This document shows, in pieces, positions 53,153 through 62,700 of a DNA stretch of 64,000 nt (the stretch's first letter is position 1; each line of letters opens with the position of its first letter). The DNA comes from Bacillota bacterium (GTDB lineage: Bacteria; Bacillota; UBA994; PWPR01): assembly GCA_028280325.1 (NCBI GenBank), contig JANQLZ010000021.1, forward strand, positions 1 through 64,000, in the 5' to 3' direction. The notes under the pieces were generated by a model that worked only from the letters and a program-made list of their open reading frames with translations, was not told where the DNA came from and made no database searches. The translations under genes were made by a program, and so were the position numbers.

Positions 53153-54209
53153 ATGTCTTTTAGATGAATTTCAACTTGATTATGTTATTCCTCCGTTTCA
53201 GAGCAAAAAAACCTTAGAAATAGGAACACGATATACCCCCGAAGGAGCCTGCTTACCATTAAAGATCACCGTCGGCAGTCTGATAGAAGCCGCTGAACTG
53301 GGAGCCGATACTGCTTTAATGGTTGGCGGGGCCGGACCCTGCAGATTTGGCTACTACTGCCGAATGCAGCAGGAGATACTCAATGACATTGGCTGCAATA
53401 TGGAGATCATTACCCTGGAGGCCCCTAATGGAGATGCTTGGGAGTTGCTGAGAAGAATAAAAAGAGTTACAAAGGGAATGAACATACCTAAACTAATCAG
53501 GGTATTGACTCAGATAACCAGGCTTTCTATTCAGATTGATGAAATTGAAAAAATATGCTTACGAAACAGATCCTACGAGACCGTTAAAGGTACTACCAAC
53601 CGTATTTATCAAGAGTTTCGGGTACAGGCCTTTACCACAGCCGGGGTTAAGGAATTTAAAAAGTTGATCAAAGAGACCCGCAGTAAGCTACAGAAGGTAT
53701 CGCTTAACTTAGATCAAAAGCCGCTAAGGATTGGAATAGTAGGTGAGATCTACGGCAATATCGACCCCTATACAAAAATGTTTTTGGAGCAAAGGCTGGG
53801 TGAAATGGGCATTTATGTTCATCGCTATGTGACTATCAGCGACTGGATAGTGGAACATATCATTAAAAAAGAGCTGCGATTACCCCGCAAAAAGCCTTAC
53901 GCTGCGGCAGCCAGGCCTTATTTAAATACCATGATAGGCGGTCATGCTCAGGAAACTGTCGGCCATACGGTCATGTATGCAGAGCAGGATTATGACGGTG
54001 TGATTCAAATATATCCGCTGGGGTGTATGCCGGAGATTGTGGCCCAAGGTATTTTGCCCAGAGTATCAGTTGATTTAGATATACCGGTTTTAACCCTTAT
54101 TATCGATGAAATGACCGGGGAAGCCGGCTATATGACCAGAGTGGAAGCATTCATAGATCTGTTGCAGGCCAGAAGAAAAATTACTCTGGACCGTTCCAGG
54201 GCAGTTTAA
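53106..54209 (+). CDS. Acyl-CoA dehydratase activase-related protein, second component
   Basis: A 367-residue cytosolic protein of the same extended family. TRYTPEGACLPLKITVGSLI near 40 and MVGGAGPCRFGYYCRMQQEI near 75 hold conserved Cys; LGCMPEIVAQGILPRV near 300 and IIDEMTGEAGYMTRVEAFID near 325 match the same closing phrases as its neighbour, so the two genes are distant paralogues. GGAGGTG precedes the ATG inside the end of the previous gene. Likely forms a complex with the other two gene products; the substrate is unknown. Confidence 0.8.
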   Translation: MKITFPHMGNVYMIAKCLLDEFQLDYVIPPFQSKKTLEIGTRYTPEGACLPLKITVGSLIEAAELGADTALMVGGAGPCRFGYYCRMQQEILNDIGCNMEIITLEAPNGDAWELLRRIKRVTKGMNIPKLIRVLTQITRLSIQIDEIEKICLRNRSYETVKGTTNRIYQEFRVQAFTTAGVKEFKKLIKETRSKLQKVSLNLDQKPLRIGIVGEIYGNIDPYTKMFLEQRLGEMGIYVHRYVTISDWIVEHIIKKELRLPRKKPYAAAARPYLNTMIGGHAQETVGHTVMYAEQDYDGVIQIYPLGCMPEIVAQGILPRVSVDLDIPVLTLIIDEMTGEAGYMTRVEAFIDLLQARRKITLDRSRAV

Positions 54210-54319
54210 TCTGCCGCTGATTGGCATGTAATTAATTTAGCAGCAAGATTAATAGTTTATTTCTATGACAATGAAAAATACAGTAATTAGTAAAAAGGAT
54301 TGTATAGAGGAGGCAGTGT

Positions 54320-55309
54320 ATGAGTAAAAAATTCTTTTTAGGCGTAGATGTCGGCTCTGTCAGCACAAATCTGGTGGTAATAGATGATGAAGACAGGCTT
54401 GTGTTTAAAAAATATTTACGAACTAATGGACAGCCTATCGTATCCCTATGTAAGGGTCTTGACAATTTAACTGGCTTTGACAAGGAGCTGGAGATAAGCG
54501 GGGTGGGTACTACAGGTAGTGGCCGCAGGCTGGCCAGCGTTATCGTCGGGGCGGATATCATTAAAAATGAGATAACGGCCCATGCAGTCGCTGCCCAGAA
54601 GCTGATGCCCCAGGTCAACACTATTATTGAGATCGGTGGTCAGGACTCCAAACTGATTATCTTGCGTGACGGTATTGTCTATGATTTTGCGATGAACACA
54701 GTCTGTGCAGCAGGAACAGGTTCCTTTTTAGATCGTCAGGCCGAACGACTGAGAATTCCGATTGAGGATTTTGGCACTTACGCTTTGCAGGCCAGTGCTC
54801 CAGTCCGCATTGCCGGCCGCTGTGCGGTTTTTGCAGAGTCGGATATGATCCATAAGCAACAGACTGGTCACGGCATGGCAGAAATAATTGCCGGTTTATG
54901 TGAAGCCTTGGCCCGTAATTTCTTAAACAATCTGGCTAAGGGGAAAGAGCTGAAGGCTCCGATAGTTTTTCAGGGTGGGGTGGCCGCTAATATCGGCATG
55001 GTAGCGGCTTTTGAAAAAGCACTGGCAGAAAAAATAACTGTACTCAAGTATTACGATGTTATGGGGGCCTATGGCGCAGCTCTGTTAGCCAAAGAGAAGG
55101 TGCTCAGCAGTAATCAGAAAACAAAATTCCTGGGCTTAAATACCTCCCGTCAGGAGTATAAAACCCTAAGCATTGAATGCCAGGACTGCTCAAACTGCTG
55201 CGAGGTTCTAAAAATACTGGCCAACGGTCAGGAGATAGCCTGCTGGGGCGATAAATGTGGTAAATGGTCAGGAAGCAATAAAAAATATACTCAAGAGTCT
55301 GCATCTTAA
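54320..55309 (+). CDS. Acyl-CoA dehydratase activase (BadF/BadG/HgdC-type ATPase)
   Basis: A 329-residue ASKHA-fold ATPase. GVDVGSVSTNLVVID (phosphate 1), EIGGQDSKLIIL near 112 (phosphate 2), CAAGTGSFLDRQAERL near 130 with the cluster Cys, and GRCAVFAESDMIHKQQ near 170 with the second cluster Cys are all typical. It differs from HgdC by a C-terminal Cys-rich tail (CQDCSNCCEVL and CWGDKC). In known systems the dimer binds one [4Fe-4S] and drives an electron into the dehydratase by ATP hydrolysis; no dehydratase gene is near. AGAGGAGG precedes the ATG. Confidence 0.88.
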   Translation: MSKKFFLGVDVGSVSTNLVVIDDEDRLVFKKYLRTNGQPIVSLCKGLDNLTGFDKELEISGVGTTGSGRRLASVIVGADIIKNEITAHAVAAQKLMPQVNTIIEIGGQDSKLIILRDGIVYDFAMNTVCAAGTGSFLDRQAERLRIPIEDFGTYALQASAPVRIAGRCAVFAESDMIHKQQTGHGMAEIIAGLCEALARNFLNNLAKGKELKAPIVFQGGVAANIGMVAAFEKALAEKITVLKYYDVMGAYGAALLAKEKVLSSNQKTKFLGLNTSRQEYKTLSIECQDCSNCCEVLKILANGQEIACWGDKCGKWSGSNKKYTQESAS

Positions 55310-55432
55310 TTATTGGGGAACGGTGAAAATAATAGTTGAAAAGGGTCTGCTTCAAAGGCATTTGCTTGGTAAATGCCTTGTTCCATATTACTATGATAAT
55401 CTGCAATGCGATGGGATAGAAAGGTGATTCCT

Positions 55433-56140
55433 GTGAAAGAAGTATTAAACGTAGGCTTGCGAAGTATATTTGCGTTTATTGTGTTATTTGCCTTGACTCG
55501 TATTAATGGCAAAAAACAGATTTCTCAAATAACATTTTTCGATTATGTAATCGGCATTTCAATCGGCTCTATCGCTTCGGAAATGTCCATTAACAGAGAT
55601 GTCAGTATAGTCAATGGTGTTGTCAGTTTAATCATTTGGTCAGTCTTTCCGCTGCTATTGACCTTTCTTTCGATGTCCAGTGAAAAAATAAGATCCTTTT
55701 TGGATGGGACTCCTATTATTGTGATTCAAAATGGAAAACTATTAGAAAAAAATGTTCGCAAAAGCAGGTTTATGGTCAGCGAGATATTGGAACAGCTGCG
55801 CATCAAGGGTGTATTCCATGTCGATGATGTCGACTATGCAGTTGTGGAAACAAATGGAGATATCAGCTTTCTGCTCAAGCCTAACCGCGAGGTAGTCACT
55901 AATGCTGACCTTAATCTTCACCCTGATTATCGGGGGCTGACTATCAACTTAATTATTGATGGCAAAATCCTTTACAAACATCTCCGGCACAGCAATATCA
56001 ATGAAAAATGGCTGTTGAAGGAGCTGAAAAAAATGAAAATAAATTCAGCCGATGAGGTATTTTTAGCCAGTGTTGATGCTACTGGCAAATTGTATGTCAG
56101 TACCCGAAATGTAAATTTAACAACATATGATGTGATTTAG
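55433..56140 (+). CDS. DUF421 membrane protein (YetF-like)
   Basis: A 235-residue protein with three N-terminal membrane segments (about 8-25, 35-50, 60-78) and a cytosolic part made of two DUF421 beta domains. Landmarks: RINGKKQISQITFFDYVIGI, SIGSIASEM and FLDGTPIIVIQNGKLL. GTG 55433 follows AAAGGTG; the ATG at 55406 has no ribosome site. Function of the family is poorly known; homologues are often sporulation-linked. Stands alone before the dnaX unit. Confidence 0.85.
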   Translation: MKEVLNVGLRSIFAFIVLFALTRINGKKQISQITFFDYVIGISIGSIASEMSINRDVSIVNGVVSLIIWSVFPLLLTFLSMSSEKIRSFLDGTPIIVIQNGKLLEKNVRKSRFMVSEILEQLRIKGVFHVDDVDYAVVETNGDISFLLKPNREVVTNADLNLHPDYRGLTINLIIDGKILYKHLRHSNINEKWLLKELKKMKINSADEVFLASVDATGKLYVSTRNVNLTTYDVI

Positions 56141-56141
56141 C

Positions 56142-56171
56142 AGCCTTGCTCTCCTTTGAGCAGGGCTGTTA
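56142..56171 (+). terminator. Hairpin after the DUF421 gene
   Basis: CAGCCTTGCTC pairs with GAGCAGGGCTG around TCCTTT. The following T content is weak, so termination efficiency is uncertain. Confidence 0.5.
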
Positions 56172-56309
56172 GTTACAGTTTTAGAAGGTTTTTCAGCAGT
56201 CCCCTTATTTATTAGCTCATTTTATCTTTTCAATATTTTCAGGGAGCTTTTTTTGTTATAATATTAAAGTGGTTTGGAAAAGATTGAAATACTAAAGGGG
56301 GATATACTA

Positions 56310-57920
56310 TTGAGGTACAAAGCCCTGTACAGACAGCTGCGGCCGCTTATGTTTAAAGATGTGGCCGGACAGGACCATATTACCAAAACCCTGAGCAATT
56401 CAGTTAGAAACAGCTATATTGCCCATGCCTATCTCTTTGCTGGCCCGCGCGGGGTAGGTAAAACCAGTATTGCCAGAATATTAGCTCGGGCAGTCAACTG
56501 TATGGCTGAGTCAGAAACAGCTCCTTGTAACAAGTGCTCAACATGTGAAAGTATTTTAGAAGGACGAGCCTTGGATGTCATTGAGATCGATGCTGCTTCT
56601 AATAATGGGGTCGATGAGATAAGAGAGCTACGTGAAAAAGTCAGGTATGCTCCGGCCGAATGCCGCTATAAGGTTTATATCATTGATGAGGTGCACATGC
56701 TCTCGACAGCAGCATTCAATGCCCTGCTTAAAACCCTGGAGGAACCTCCTGCTCATGTGATATTTATTTTAGCCACTACTGAGGCCCATAAAATACCGGC
56801 TACTATTAAGTCACGCTGCCAGAGATTTAACTTTCACCGCATCCAGAAAGATGTTATCATCAAATATTTAAATAATATTGCAGTCGATTTAAATGTAGTG
56901 GTTGAACAGGAGGCGTTGGAGTTAATAGCTCGAGCTGCAGATGGAGCAATGAGAGATGCAATTAGTATTCTTGATCAGAGTTTAGCATATAGTGAGAATA
57001 AAATAACTTTGAATCACGTTATGAACCTGCTGGGAGCTGTTGATGACCAGGTCTTTTATAACATAACCAATGATATTATTATTAATGACATGATAGCAGC
57101 ATTGCGGGAGATAGCTGAAATCTATCATCAGGGGCACAGCTTGGAACAGTTTCTAGTAGACTATCTGTATTACCTGCGAAACCTGCTTGAACTGCAGGTA
57201 GGTATTGATAATCGGGAAATAATCTTAGAGGACACTGGCTTGGCTAAGCAGCAGGCCCTGGCTATCAGCCGCGAACACTTGTACACTGTCATTCACTCCA
57301 TTGTTAAAGCCGCAAATGAAATAAAGTACGCTCATAATCAACGGCTAGTGGCAGAACTGGCAATCTTGGAGAGCCAGTTTATTAAAGGCAGTGACCTGAC
57401 TGAGCTGGCTGCCAGAATTGGGGTGTTGGAGCGCAATATCGATAAGGCTGGACGACTGCCGGTGTTGCCGGAGGAGTCGATAGAATTTGTTTCTGAAAAT
57501 GACCCAAAACCTGTTGAAGAGGTAGTTCCACCAGCCAATGATGGCCTGTCAGAGGCTGTCAGGACGGACCCAATATCGCTGACCCTGATTCAAAGGCGCT
57601 GGGATGACATCTTAGATAGAGTCAAGGAGCAAGACGTGATTACCAACGCCATCCTGAAGGATGCGGTCCCCAAGGACTTCAACAATATGAAATTAACCCT
57701 GCAATTTAATGATCAGTTCCATAAAGAGCAGGCTGACAGTGAAGCAAAGAAAAGGATTATAAGCGGTGTTCTAGAAGCAGCCCTGGGAGCCAGGATTGAG
57801 GTGAAGGGTATCGTAAAAAAGGGTCAGGTTAAACAGCAGCCTGAGTCAGTGGAAAGCCCCAAAGTAGATATTGTTCAACAGGCGATAGATATCTTTGGCG
57901 GTAAAATTGTCACAAAATAA
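56310..57920 (+). CDS. dnaX: DNA polymerase III subunit gamma/tau
   Basis: A 536-residue clamp-loader ATPase. GPRGVGKTSIARI near 45 (Walker A), CNKCSTC near 80 (zinc module), IIDEVHML near 122 (Walker B), ATTEAHKIPATIKSRCQRFN near 158 (sensor 1 and Arg finger). The C-terminal third is the tau-type extension, shorter than in E. coli. TTG 56310 is chosen because GGGGG lies eight bases before it; an open frame from 56274 has no ribosome site. In the usual Firmicute order it follows the SRP RNA; here that RNA is 54 kb away. Confidence 0.95.
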   Translation: MRYKALYRQLRPLMFKDVAGQDHITKTLSNSVRNSYIAHAYLFAGPRGVGKTSIARILARAVNCMAESETAPCNKCSTCESILEGRALDVIEIDAASNNGVDEIRELREKVRYAPAECRYKVYIIDEVHMLSTAAFNALLKTLEEPPAHVIFILATTEAHKIPATIKSRCQRFNFHRIQKDVIIKYLNNIAVDLNVVVEQEALELIARAADGAMRDAISILDQSLAYSENKITLNHVMNLLGAVDDQVFYNITNDIIINDMIAALREIAEIYHQGHSLEQFLVDYLYYLRNLLELQVGIDNREIILEDTGLAKQQALAISREHLYTVIHSIVKAANEIKYAHNQRLVAELAILESQFIKGSDLTELAARIGVLERNIDKAGRLPVLPEESIEFVSENDPKPVEEVVPPANDGLSEAVRTDPISLTLIQRRWDDILDRVKEQDVITNAILKDAVPKDFNNMKLTLQFNDQFHKEQADSEAKKRIISGVLEAALGARIEVKGIVKKGQVKQQPESVESPKVDIVQQAIDIFGGKIVTK

Positions 57921-57938
57921 ACCTGGAGGTAGTTAAGT

Positions 57939-58262
57939 ATGCGTAAGAATTTTGGCGGTAAAAATTTGAATAAATTAATGAAGCAGGCTCAAAAAATGCA
58001 AGAAGACATGGCCAGAGCCCAGGAAGAATTAGGTAATAAAACTATTGAGGTAATTGTCGGCGGCGGAGCAGTAAAGGCAGTAGTTAACGGACACAAGCTT
58101 GTGCAGGAGCTGGTCATTGACCCGGATGTGGTCGATGCAGATGATGTTGAAATGCTGCAGGATATGATTATTGCTGCTGTGAATGAGGCCTTAGAAAAAG
58201 CAGATAAAATGGCGCAGGAGGCAATGGGGAAAATAACGGGCGGTATGCCAGGTATATTTTAG
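57939..58262 (+). CDS. ybaB: YbaB/EbfC nucleoid-associated protein
   Basis: A 107-residue DNA-binding dimer. The N-terminal LMKQAQKMQEDMARAQEELG helix and the GGGAVKAVVNGHKLVQEL strand region match the family closely; the C-terminus is Gly/Met-rich. CTGGAGG precedes the ATG. Located between dnaX and recR, its standard place. Confidence 0.95.
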   Translation: MRKNFGGKNLNKLMKQAQKMQEDMARAQEELGNKTIEVIVGGGAVKAVVNGHKLVQELVIDPDVVDADDVEMLQDMIIAAVNEALEKADKMAQEAMGKITGGMPGIF

Positions 58263-58264
58263 GC

Positions 58265-58870
58265 ATGTCAGCAAAATATCCGGTAGCATTAACCAGATTA
58301 ATTCATCATTTAATGCAACTGCCCGGCATTGGGCCAAAATCAGCGGTGAGAATAGCGTTTCATATTTTAAACATGCCTGAGCAGAGTGTTAAGGATATGG
58401 CAGAGGTGTTAATTCAGGCCCGCAATAATATTGCAATGTGCAAGCTATGTTCTAATTTGTCTGAACAGGAGGTTTGCTCAATTTGCAATGACCCTAATCG
58501 CAATAAAAATATCATCTGTGTGGTCGAGTCACCGCGTGATGTTAACGCAATTGAGGCCACCCATGAATATAATGGACTGTATCATGTGCTGCACGGCGTC
58601 ATATCTCCACTGGAAAATGTCGGCCCTGAAGAACTGCATGTTCATGAGCTGTTAGAGAGGATAGATCAGGAAACGATCAATGAGGTTATTATTGCAACCA
58701 GCCCCTCAGTTGAAGGCGAAGCTACTGCCATGTTTTTAGCCCGTTTGATTAAGCCGCTCGATATTCGGGTAACCAGAATTGCTTACGGAATACCTATGGG
58801 CAGTGATCTGGAAACAGTAGATGAAATTACTTTAGGAAAGGCTTTGCAGGGAAGACGAGAAATCTTATAG
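58265..58870 (+). CDS. recR: Recombination mediator RecR
   Basis: A 201-residue DNA repair protein acting with RecF/RecO to load RecA. Helix-hairpin-helix LPGIGPKSAVRIAFH near 20; C4 zinc finger CKLCSNLSEQEVCSIC near 57-72; TOPRIM domain with VVESPRDVNAIE near 84; C-terminal IAYGIPMGSDLETVDEITL. The ATG lies only 2 nt after ybaB, so translation is coupled. Confidence 0.96.
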   Translation: MSAKYPVALTRLIHHLMQLPGIGPKSAVRIAFHILNMPEQSVKDMAEVLIQARNNIAMCKLCSNLSEQEVCSICNDPNRNKNIICVVESPRDVNAIEATHEYNGLYHVLHGVISPLENVGPEELHVHELLERIDQETINEVIIATSPSVEGEATAMFLARLIKPLDIRVTRIAYGIPMGSDLETVDEITLGKALQGRREIL

Positions 58871-58945
58871 CAAATAAGCAATAATAATTATAAATGTTTA
58901 AAAATACTACTCCTGGACACAATAAATGTAAAGGGAGTGGTATTT

Positions 58946-59215
58946 ATGTCTATTGGTTGGAAACGTTTTTTTAACCTGCTTCATATGACTCCAAAGAAAA
59001 CAGAATCAGACAAGAACAAGGAAGAGCTGCTTAATGACATTATCCTGGCCCGTGATGAATGGCAGCAAGCCAAAAATTATTTTAATAATGTCAATGATGA
59101 CGGCTTGACAGATCATGCCATAACGCTGTGCCGGGCTGCTGAGCAAAAGTATGTTTATTTATTGCAGTTAGCCAAGCAAGAAGGGTTAGTAAACAATAAC
59201 ATTAGCATAAGTTAG
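58946..59215 (+). CDS. yaaL: DUF2508/YaaL-like small protein
   Basis: An 89-residue soluble helical protein. NDIILARDEWQQAKNYFNNV and AITLCRAAEQKYVYLLQLA are the two helices typical of DUF2508, and the place between recR and bofA is that of yaaL in Bacillus. ATG 58946 follows AAAGGGAG. The biochemical role is unknown. Confidence 0.85.
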   Translation: MSIGWKRFFNLLHMTPKKTESDKNKEELLNDIILARDEWQQAKNYFNNVNDDGLTDHAITLCRAAEQKYVYLLQLAKQEGLVNNNISIS

Positions 59216-59273
59216 CATATTTGTACCCTGTACAGGCGTATGATTAAACATAAAGCCTGATGGGGTGAGTTTT

Positions 59274-59564
59274 ATGTCTGATATTTTGTCATCAATAACT
59301 GTTGATCCACAATTGATTATAACTTTTATAGGTGGAATAGTAATTGTTTATTTAGCAGTTCGTTACCTGGCATTGCCTTTAAAAATACTCGGCAAGGTCG
59401 GAATAGTATTGGCCAGAGGGGCGGCAGCAGTTCTGTTAATCAATGCAGCTGGTCAGTTTTTTAATTATATTATTCCTTTTAATGTAGCTAATATTCTGAT
59501 CACAGGTGGTTTAGGCTGGCCTGGATTAGTGGCGGTAATTGCTATCAGACAATTATTAAGTTAA
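59274..59564 (+). CDS. bofA: BofA-like pro-sigma-K processing inhibitor
   Basis: A 96-residue membrane protein with hydrophobic segments near 15-35, 43-60 and 65-90. The Gly-rich NVANILITGGLGWPGLVAVI end matches BofA, which holds the SpoIVFB protease inactive in the forespore membrane during sporulation. ATG 59274 follows GGGG at eight bases. Its presence suggests a spore-forming host. Confidence 0.88.
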   Translation: MSDILSSITVDPQLIITFIGGIVIVYLAVRYLALPLKILGKVGIVLARGAAAVLLINAAGQFFNYIIPFNVANILITGGLGWPGLVAVIAIRQLLS

Positions 59565-59565
59565 A

Positions 59566-59595
59566 GATGCAGTTGTCACTGCATTTTTTTTATTT
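59566..59595 (+). terminator. Terminator of the dnaX-bofA unit
   Basis: ATGCAGT-TGTC-ACTGCAT followed by TTTTTTTTATTTTT. Confidence 0.85.
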
Positions 59596-59603
59596 TTAAC
59601 CAT

Positions 59604-59721
59604 TTGTTTTACTAAATCGTATGATTGTGTTTGTAAGGTAACGATTTGTTACTAAAACGTTTAATTATTTGGTTTTGTAGTACAGTATACAATTGACCTT
59701 TATAGCTTTGACAATTATAAT
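59604..59721 (+). promoter_or_regulatory. PFOR promoter with repeated operator-like motif
   Basis: TTGACC (59693-59698), 17-nt spacer, TATAAT (59716-59721): an almost perfect SigA promoter. Upstream, TTACTAAATCGT (59609-59620) and TTACTAAAACGT (59649-59660) are direct repeats, and AAATCGT (59614-59620) with ACGATTT (59641-59647) is inverted. These may bind a regulator of pyruvate metabolism; I do not recognise the site type. Confidence 0.7.
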
Positions 59722-59773
59722 AATATGGAGAAAAAAATGTGTGTATAACGCATACAAGAAGGAGGATCTCCGA

Positions 59774-62700
59774 ATGGCTAAAAAAACCATGAAAACTATG
59801 GATGGAAATATGGCAGCAGCCTATATTTCATATGCCTTTACGGATGTAGCTGCAATATATCCAATTACCCCATCATCAGACATGGCTCAACATGTAGATG
59901 CCTGGGCAGCTCATGGAAAGAAAAATATTTTCGGTGAGCCGGTTAACGTAGTTGAGATGCAATCTGAGGCTGGAGCAGCAGGTGCTGTTCACGGCGCATT
60001 ACAAACAGGAGCTTTAACTACCACTTATACTGCTTCACAGGGACTGCTGTTAATGATCCCCAACATGTATAAGATTGCTGCTGAGCGTTTACCAAGCGTT
60101 TTCCATGTAAGTGCTCGGACAGTATCAGCTCAAGCGCTTTCAATATTTGGTGACCATTCCGATGTAATGGCCGCGCGGCAAACAGGATTTGCCTTATTAT
60201 CTTCTGGCAGTGTTCAGGAAGTAATGGATCTGGGCGCAGTAGCCCATTTAAGCACAATTAAAGCACGGATTCCATTCGTACACTTTTTTGATGGTTTCCG
60301 AACATCGCATGAAGTCCAAAAAATCGCCGAGCTGGACTATGAAGATTTAAAACCATTAGTAGACAAGGATGAAATAAAACAATTTCGCCGTAATTCCTTA
60401 AATCCTGAGCACCCGGTAACCCGCGGTACTGCTCAGAATCCAGATATTTTCTTCCAGGCTCGGGAGTCAATTAACAGATTCTATGATCAGCTCCCGACAA
60501 TTGTCGAAGAGTACATGGGCGAAATCAACAAAATAACCGGCAGAGATTATCAACTCTTTAACTATGTCGGTGCCCCCGATGCTGAAAGAGTTATTGTGGC
60601 TATGGGTTCAGTAATAGAAACTATTGAAGAGACCATAGACTATTTAGTTGCTAAAGGGGAAAAGGTTGGCCTGGTTAAGGTTCGCTTATATCGACCTTTT
60701 TCAATTGAACACTTTTTGGCCTCCATGCCCAAAACAGTTAAGAAGATTGCTGTCTTAGACAGAACCAAGGAGCCAGGGGCTACTGGTGAACCGCTGTATC
60801 TGGATATCCGCTCAGTATACTGTAGCTGTGAAGATGCTCCGCTGATAGTCGGCGGCCGCTATGGGCTGAGTTCTAAAGACACAACCCCTTCTCAAATCAA
60901 AGCTGTTTATGATAACTTGAGTTTGGATGAGCCTAAAAATGGCTTTACAATTGGAATAGTTGATGATGTCACCCACACTTCTTTAGAAATTAAAGAGAAG
61001 ATAGTAACTGAGGATGCCTCTACAGTACGCTGTAAGTTCTGGGGACTGGGTTCAGATGGAACTGTTGGAGCCAATAAAAACGCCATAAAAATTATTGGCG
61101 ATAACACCGACATGTATGCGCAGGGCTACTTTGCCTATGATTCTAAAAAATCAGGTGGAATTACCATTTCGCATCTGCGTTTTGGCCATAAACCAATTCG
61201 TTCCACTTATTTTATTGATGAGGCCGACTATATTGCCTGTCATAACCCGTCTTATGTCCGACAGTACGATTTGCTCAAAGGCTTGAGAAAAGGCGGCAGT
61301 TTTGTTCTCAACTGTAAATGTGACACCCTTGAGGAACTGGAACATCATTTACCAGCCAGAATGAAACGCTATCTGGCCAATAATGATATTAACATTTATA
61401 CAATTGATGCCACTAAAATTGCTGAAGAAGTCGGTTTAGGCAATCGTATTAACATGATCATGCAGACGGTATTTTTTAAGGTATCAGAAGTAATTCCTTT
61501 TACAGATGCGGTTAAATACCTGAAAGACGCAGTAGTGGAGTCTTACGGTCAAAAAGGACAAAAAATAGTTGACATGAACCATCGCGGTATTGATGCAACT
61601 ATCCAGAGATTACACAAAGTTACTGTGCCAGATTACTGGTCCACTGCCCAAGATGAAGAACGGATTGAACGGACAGTGCCTGATTTTATTCGGGATGTTG
61701 CTGATGTCATAAATCGACAAGAAGGAGATTCACTGCCAGTAAGTACTTTTGTCGGTAGAGAAGATGGTTCCTTCCCGCCTGGCACGGCTGCTTACGAGAA
61801 GCGTGGTATTGCAGTCAATGTACCAGAGTGGCAGATGGATAACTGTATTCAATGCAACCAGTGTGCATTTGTCTGCCCTCATGCGGCGATTCGACCATTC
61901 CTCTTGAATGAAGAAGAGAAAAAGAATGCCCCAGAGACATTTAAGACTAAAAAAGCCACCGGCAGGCAGCTTGCTGGCTATGAATATCGGATTCAGGTAA
62001 CCACCCTTGATTGTACAGGATGTGGCAACTGTGCTGATGTATGTCCGGCAAAAAATCCTGCTTTGATTATGAAGCCGCTTGATACCCAGGTAGACACAGA
62101 AGTTCCTAACTGGGAATATGCAGCTAACCATGTAACATATAAAACTGACCTGATGGATGTAGGAACCATAAAAGGTAGCCAGTTTGCACAGCCTCTGGTT
62201 GAGTTCTCTGGAGCCTGTGCCGGTTGTGGCGAGACCCCTTATATTAAGGTTATCACCCAGTTGTTCGGGGATCGAATGCTGATTGCCAATGCTACCGGAT
62301 GTTCGTCAATTTGGGGTGGATCAGCTCCATCAACACCATACTGCCAAAATGCTGAGGGCTGTGGGCCGGCTTGGGCCAGTTCCCTGTTTGAAGACAATGC
62401 TGAATACGGCTATGGAATGCTTTTAGGTATAAACGCAATTCGCAATCAAATTGAGACGGCGATTAAGAAATTGCTGACTCTGGACATAGCTGATGAGGTT
62501 AAAGCACCTTTCCAAGCCTGGGTGGAAAATAAAGATGATGCCAAAGGTTCCAAGGCAGCTACTATTGATATCTTAAGAGTATTAAATGACCACAATGTAA
62601 CTGATGAAAGAGCTTTACAGATTCTTGAGGATATCAAAGAAAATAAAAATCAGCTGATTAAAAAATCTGTTTGGATTGTCGGTGGAGACGGTTGGGCTTA

